From: Apis mellifera
Taxonomy: Eukaryota; Arthropoda; Insecta; Hymenoptera; Apidae
Direction of reading: 5' to 3'
NCBI RefSeq assembly: GCF_003254395.2
Contig: NC_037643.1
Location: 14,154,963 to 14,218,962, forward strand
Length of the DNA stretch: 64,000 nucleotides
Position numbers and translations under genes: made by a program. A model generated the notes under the pieces. It did not search any database. It was not told the DNA's origin and worked only from the letters and a program-made list of their open reading frames with translations. Below, one piece after another: positions 58,309 to 64,000 of this stretch (position 1 is the first letter of the stretch; each line of letters starts with the position of its first letter).

Positions 58309-60195
58309 GTTGATTATTTATTTTTGAATTTGATTTGAAATTAGAAAAGAATAATATTTATTATTATTATTATTACTCATGTTGATTATCAAATTTTCAA
58401 GTTGGAATTTAATTTGAAAAGAATTATATTGATTGAAAACTAAGTGAAGGAATAATTGTGAATAATTTAATATTAATATAAATATCAAATTGATAGAAAG
58501 ATACCACCTTATCATTTATTATCTATGATGCTTGAAAGTTTTTCAATCTGCAAAACATTTATTGATTATTTATTTTTGAATTGGAATTTGATTTGAAATT
58601 AGAAAAGAATAATTGTGAATAATTTACTATTAATATATATATCAATTTGAAGATACCACCTTATCATTTATTATCTATGATGCTTGAAAGTTTTTCAATC
58701 TGCAAAACATTTATTATTATTATTACTCATGTGGATTATTTACTTTTGAGTTGAAATTTGATTTGAAATTAGAAAAGAATTATATTGATTGGAAAGTAAG
58801 TGAAGGAATAGTTGTGGACAATATTAATATATATATCAATTGATGAAAAAATACTACCTTATCATTTATTATCTATGATACTTGAAAGTTTTTCAATCTC
58901 GAAAACATTTATTATTATTATTACTCATGTGGATTATTTACTTTTGAATTGGAATTTGATTTGAAATTAGAAAAGAATTATATTGATTGGAAAGTAAGTT
59001 GTGGATAATATTAATATGTATATCAATTGATGGAAAGATACCACCTTATCATTTATTATCTATGATTCTTGAAAGTTTTTCAATCTGCAAAATATTTATT
59101 ATTATTATTATTACTCATATTGATTATTTATTTTCAAGTTGGAATTTGATTTGAAATTAGAAAAGAATGATATTGATCGTAAATAAGAGAATAGTTGTGG
59201 ACAATATTAATATAAATATCAAATTGATAGAAAGATACCACCTTATCATTTATTATCTATGATGCTTGAAAGTTTTTCAATCTGCAAAACATTTATTGAT
59301 TATTTATTTTTGAATTGGAATTTGATTTAAAATTAGAAAAGAATTATATTGATTGGAAAATAAGTAAGTTATAGATAATATTAATATGTATATCAATTGA
59401 TGGAAAGATACTACCTTATCATTTATTATCTATGAATATATATACTTGAAAGTTTTTCAATCTGGAAAACATTTATTATTATTATTATTACTCATGTTGA
59501 TTATTTATTTTTAAATTGGAATTTAATTTGAAAAGAATTATATTGATTGGAAAGTAAGTGAAGAAATAATTGTGAATAATTTACTATTAATATATATATT
59601 ATTTGAAGATATCACCTTATCATTTATTATCTATGATTCTTGAAAGTTTTTCAATCTGCAAAATATTTATTATTATTATTATTACTCATGTTAATTATTT
59701 ATTTTCAAGTTAGAATTTAATTTGAAAAGAATTATATTGATTGGAAAATAAGTGAAGGAATAATTGTGAATAATTTACTATTAATATATATATTAATTTG
59801 AAGATACCACCTTATCATTTATTATCTATGATGCTTGAATGTTTTTCAATCTGCAAAACATTTATTGATTATTTATTTTTGAATTGGAATTTGATTTGAA
59901 ATTAGAAAAGAATGATATTGATTGGAAAGTAAGTAAGTTGTGGATAATATTAATATGTATATCAATTGATGGAAAGATACCACTTTACCTCATTTATTAT
60001 CTATGATACTTGAAAGTTTTTCAGTCTGGAAAACATTTATTATTATAATTACTCATATTGATTATTTATTTTTGAATTGAAATTTGATTTGAAATTAGAA
60101 AAGAATGATATTGATTGGAAAGTAAATAAATAGTTGTGGAGAATATTAATATAAATATCAAATTGATAGAAAGATACAATCTTATCATTTATGAT
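58262..60195. repeat. tandem satellite, ten mosaic units of about 150-200 bp
   Basis: Units begin tctgcaaaac or a variant at 58262, 58547, 58699, 58897, 59084, 59281, 59461, 59655, 59850 and 60025. Units at 58547, 59281 and 59850 lack the (ATT)nactcat block. Two alternative middles (attgtgaataatttac and gttgtggataatatt) are shuffled among units. The first unit is longer (285 bp) and contains an internal duplication. Confidence 0.95.
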
Positions 60196-61295
60196 CTACA
60201 AAAGTATACACGCTAGATTTTTACCTGTTATTAACTCCTGTATGAATTTATTTTTTATAGATAAAAGTAGAGCTTAAGTAGAATTGGTTGATCCGGCTGT
60301 GAGGATTAGAAGATTCATACGTTCAAAGTGGTGGCAATAACTGTCGATGAATTAATAACAATATCTTCCACTCTGCGCCTCAAAAGAGAATTATTAGATT
60401 AAAGACGCTTTCAGATGCACTTTTTGCTACGCACCTATACTATGTGCCGTAAATGGAGAAAAACTGGTGAACAGAGAATATCGGATTATGTTATGGATAT
60501 TAGAAAATTACATTGATTTCATTGAATTTAAAAAATTTAAATTATATTTTTATATACAATTTCATTACTAATCCAATCATTATTTCTATATTTTACTAGT
60601 TAAAATATATATTTTTATATAAAAAATAAAATAAAATTAAATTTAAATCATTATTAAATTCAAAACTAAATTATTAAATTATTAAAATTAAAAAAAAATA
60701 TTATCTCCATAATGTTTAAAAATAAAATTTAATTCATTAAAATATTTATATCTAAATTAAATTTATTTCTAAATAAATAATTTCTTATATATTATTCCAT
60801 GTTATGTTAATTTTTCTGTATCGCTTTTTTGTATTGTATATTGTATTTAAAAAAAAAAAAAAAAGGAAAAGAATAACATTTCCTTTTCTTGGAGTAAAAA
60901 AAATTAAATTTATCACGGGGCGTGCGATATAGAAAAAAAAGCATTTTGCATTCGTGTGCATACGTGTTGTTTTCAGTTGACCTCAGTACAGGAAGATGAA
61001 GACAAAAAGTCGGCGGTACACTGTGCACGCGCCGTTGCATAAACACAGTGTGTAGAGTATGTATATGGCCAGCAATTTAGCCAACCGCCGAAATATCAGA
61101 GCCACGAACGATCACGTAACGAAATTTAATTTATCTGGTGCTCAGTACTAAAAAAAAGAAAAAAAGAAAATCAAAAATAGTATGGAGAAAAATAAAGCTT
61201 CCAATTTGTATTTTTTTCCAATCGCAAATTGTAAAAATTTGAAACAATAAAATAAAACTTAAAATTTCTTATTATTTCACCTGTTATCGCAATTT

Positions 61296-61333
<38 letters not shown>

Positions 61334-62514
61334 GGATCAGTATTTAATTAGTAGTTAATTAAAGATTTATCTAAAAAAAAAAAATTATTTCGAACAGTAA
61401 TCGAAAAGTAATAAAAAGAAGAAAGATGGCTTCCCTCGTTTTATTTCTTTTTCTCAAATATAGCGAAATTTATTTTTCGACGCAAAAAAGGAAAAAAATA
61501 TTTTTAAACGAACGCTCTGCGAAACGAGGTGAAATCCTCCATCGAACGTTTCTTTTTAAATCGAGCGATACTCGCATTGCCATTTAACATTAAAGAGTAT
61601 ATCTATTAAAACGCACGCTGTTTTCAGTCGAGTTGGTTGAATTTGTTCGTTTGACCTAAGTCATAAATGATCACCACGATTAAACATGATTAAGGGAATA
61701 ATTTACGAATTTATATATTAAAAAATATATGATTTTAATCTGGATCTTGTTATTTGAAAAGAAAAAAAAAACGAGACGATTATAAACGAACGTGGAATAT
61801 TCGTATTAAAGAAATTTTCGATTCAGAATTTCATCGATTGATCGACGAGTGAAAAAAGATTTAAACGATTTAAAACGGGGAAATTCAAAGAGAAATTTCT
61901 ACGGCGCGTTACGATCAGGAAGGAATGATTTTCAATCGAAATTTATCGGCGCGACCGGCACTTCGAAAAAAAAAAAAAAAAAAAAGAAAAAAAAACGAAA
62001 AGGGGGACACAAAAGCCGCCGCAATTACTGCTTCCGTTTTGTCCGTTCTACCGGATGTCCTATTCATACTCGTCACTATGAGCGCCGTTACTTCCGTCAT
62101 TGTACGTTACGGATCTACGACCGATTGTAAATCATTCTCTTTCTAGTCTTTCTTCCACGTCTTCCGTTTCATAATAATCGACGTGATGCGACGTTTCACG
62201 CGATAAATTGGTGTGAAATTTGGTTTAAAATCTTTAAATTTTCAAAATTTATAAACAGCGAACGAAAATTTCTTTTGATATCAATTTAATTATTATTTTA
62301 AGCGTTATTTTCTAAATTATATTATTCAGAAGAAATTTTTAATCAATTAATCTTTATGAATAAAAAGAAGAGTTGTACGAAACAGCTGATGGCGCATAAA
62401 TTATTCGCTGATTATTTTCAGCTGTTTCTAAAACTCGCATCGAGATACGATGGCGTCTCGAGATTCTCAAGATCGAACGTGTGATAAATTCTATCCGGCA
62501 AGACCGAGATTACA
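60196..62514. other. AT-rich stretch with (TA)n and small GC-richer patches
   Basis: (TA)n at 61300-61330 and an A-rich run at 61967-61995. Patches at 60960-61110 and 62010-62150 are GC-richer. No supported gene. Confidence 0.5.
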
Positions 62515-62628
62515 ATGGTGGCCGCGAGCATGACAGATCTAGATCATAACACGTTCCTCCGTGAATTATGGATACAAGATGGTATACCTGAGCTGGTAAT
62601 TGAGTTTGAAAATGATGTAGTCCTGTGA
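62515..62628 (+). CDS. short candidate exon or 37-aa ORF
   Basis: An ATG at 62515 opens 37 codons to TGA at 62626. A GTAATT donor-like word at 62596 would end it after 27 codons in phase 0. The peptide is acidic and protein-like (MTDLDHNTFLRELWIQDGIP). It is too short to test from composition. No domain is recognised. Confidence 0.2.
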   Translation: MVAASMTDLDHNTFLRELWIQDGIPELVIEFENDVVL

Positions 62629-62964
62629 AAGATTGCTCCTGAACATCTGTTTACGAAACAAAAGATCTCCCTTTTACTCTTCGATTTCTTGCGAGCATAA
62701 AATAATCGATTATATGCATTCTTTTGTACTTGTTTAAATTAAAACTGAAAGAAAAAAAATCTTGTAAACACTTCTTTACGAAACAGAAACTGTTCTTTTG
62801 TTTTTTTCATTGATTATAAATAATTGTTATTCATTTTAAAAAATAATAATTTTTATAAAATTTTCAACTTAAAATAATGATCGTTATTCTTGAAAATTTG
62901 ATTCGAGAATCGTGAATCAAGTATCATCCTCTGGTTTCTTCTTCTGGTTCTTTTTTTTCGTTAG

Positions 62965-63109
62965 TCATTTGAACCTGGTGGTTAGAGAGACAGTGCAAAT
63001 TCCATGGATTTGTCAAGCTCAGGTTTCACCGTATTCGAACGACAATGTTTTACGTGCTAAGGAAAAGGAAGAGGTTAGGAGAAGCCTGGTTACAAGCACG
63101 GAGAAATGA
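62965..63109 (+). CDS. candidate terminal exon behind a strong acceptor
   Basis: A long pyrimidine tract ending cgttag (62964) is one of the best acceptors in the window. The frame beginning with its first base as the third codon position is open for 47 codons to TGA at 63107 and reads HLNLVVRETVQIPWICQAQ and on. The two other frames stop within seven codons. The phase equals that left by the 50632-50693 exon, but the intron would be 12 kb, so the link is speculative. Confidence 0.22.
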
Positions 63110-64000
63110 TCGGAAATTGTTAAAGACTGTTTCCAAGTGTAGCCACTCGGATACTTATGCCAATTCCTTTCCAGGATGTAATTTCCTGTTCAGCTTCCGT
63201 ACGTCAACCCTTTTATTATTGATTAAAGACGAAGAACCCTCCGGACACAGCGACCTTTCGAAGAGACGCTTCACCGATCGTGAAGAAAATTATTTTTTTT
63301 TCCATTCCAAGAAGGATCTTTAACTGCTGTTTATAAGTCGTACAAGAGAAAAGTTTGTCGTAAAAAAATAAAATCGTGTTCAAAAAATCAAGATTTGATT
63401 GCCAATTACTCGAAAATTAACCTAACTTTTCTTGATCATCAATAAAAAATGAAATCCCTATGCAACTCAACATTTGAATTTTTTCTATAGTGACTGAATT
63501 TCTACTACATTAAATATCATTATATTGATATCAAAATATATATATACATAAAGAAACACTAACCTCAAATGCCAACTGACTCGAGTAGCTTGAACTTTAG
63601 GTTACTTTAAGGGACAGCATATGTTGTATGTGTAATGAACTGATCGGATAATTTGACAACGACAATACGGCGCTGAAAAGATCACTATTATTAACCCCTT
63701 TGATGGGACTTGTCTTGTTCGCAAATTGACAGGGTGCATCCTTACGTGATGGTCGAGCTCGTATTACGCGACCGATAAAATGACACTACCTACAAATTCA
63801 TATATTGTTTGCTACTTGAGTCTTTTGAAAAATTATCTATATATACGACTAAATTTTTATATTAGTTACTTTTAAACTGAAATCGAATTAATGCAACATT
63901 TTCTATGTATAAATTAATACTTTATAATATGTATTATTTATGTATTATATTAATAAATATAATCAAAAGAGACAAAGAAATCTGAACTTTAAAAGAATAA
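63110..64000. other. non-coding stretch to window end
   Basis: A GC-richer part lies at 63110-63330 and 63580-63780, then AT-rich DNA. No supported gene. Confidence 0.5.

Noticed and set aside
14248..60195. Tandem arrays as possible CRISPR arrays
   Set aside because: Units are 100-300 bp, unlike short repeats with unique spacers, and the DNA is eukaryotic.

Overview
This window looks like insect nuclear DNA, most likely from a bee or another hymenopteran. It is strongly AT-rich but keeps many CpG dinucleotides (tcga, ttcg, cgaa). It contains TTAGG/CCTAA runs, the insect telomere motif, and is full of (GA)n, (TA)n and A/T tracts. GC-rich islands of 100-700 bp sit in long AT-rich non-coding stretches. 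The organism call is an inference from composition; no gene was recognised by name. There is no rRNA, tRNA, CRISPR array, bacterial operon or transposase/reverse-transcriptase gene that I can see.

Most of the window is intergenic or intronic. The best coding evidence is a few short candidate exons with splice signals. On the plus strand there is a 22-codon signal-peptide exon (50123-50188) with a phase-compatible second exon (50632-50693) and a TATA-like box upstream. On the minus strand there are several candidate first exons, each running into a GT donor: 102-280, 13111-13276, 33866-33960, 41651-41683, a 5' exon ending at 44681, and a TATA/CCAAT-driven non-coding exon at 53355-53452. An ATG-less exon-like block lies at 35031-35173. 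Other open frames (7207-7457, 17840-18019, 19123-19368, 29009-29494, 48192-48344, 54704-54973, 55588-55836, 57790-58308, 62515-62628, 62965-63109) are reported with low confidence because they are short and lack recognisable domains.

The most distinctive content is repetitive. Five unrelated tandem arrays occur at 14248-15011 (4 units of about 190-196 bp), 16018-17772 (6 units of 280-314 bp), 37085-38215 (about 10 units of 102-125 bp), 51101-52059 (5 units of about 171-201 bp) and 58262-60195 (10 units of about 150-200 bp). Diagnostic differences alternate A-B-A-B between neighbouring units in three of them, which is a dimeric higher-order structure. A 430-bp fold-back with arms of about 167 and 189 bp lies at 31178-31609. 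Long purine-only stretches occur at 23243-23620, 26218-26515, 38392-38463, 52206-52380 and 53212-53296.

Layout: 0-14 kb is AT-rich DNA with three minus-strand exon candidates. 14-18 kb holds two satellites, then an island with a small minus-strand frame and DRE/octamer motifs. 19-22.3 kb is GC-rich and promoter-like. 23-32 kb has purine tracts, a 161-aa frame and the fold-back. 33.7-35.2 kb is the clearest minus-strand promoter and first-exon island. 37-38 kb is another satellite. 41-46.4 kb holds apparently divergent promoters. 48-51 kb is the plus-strand exon cluster. 51-60 kb has two satellites, GA tracts and a minus-strand promoter. 60-64 kb is AT-rich with two weak plus-strand exon candidates.
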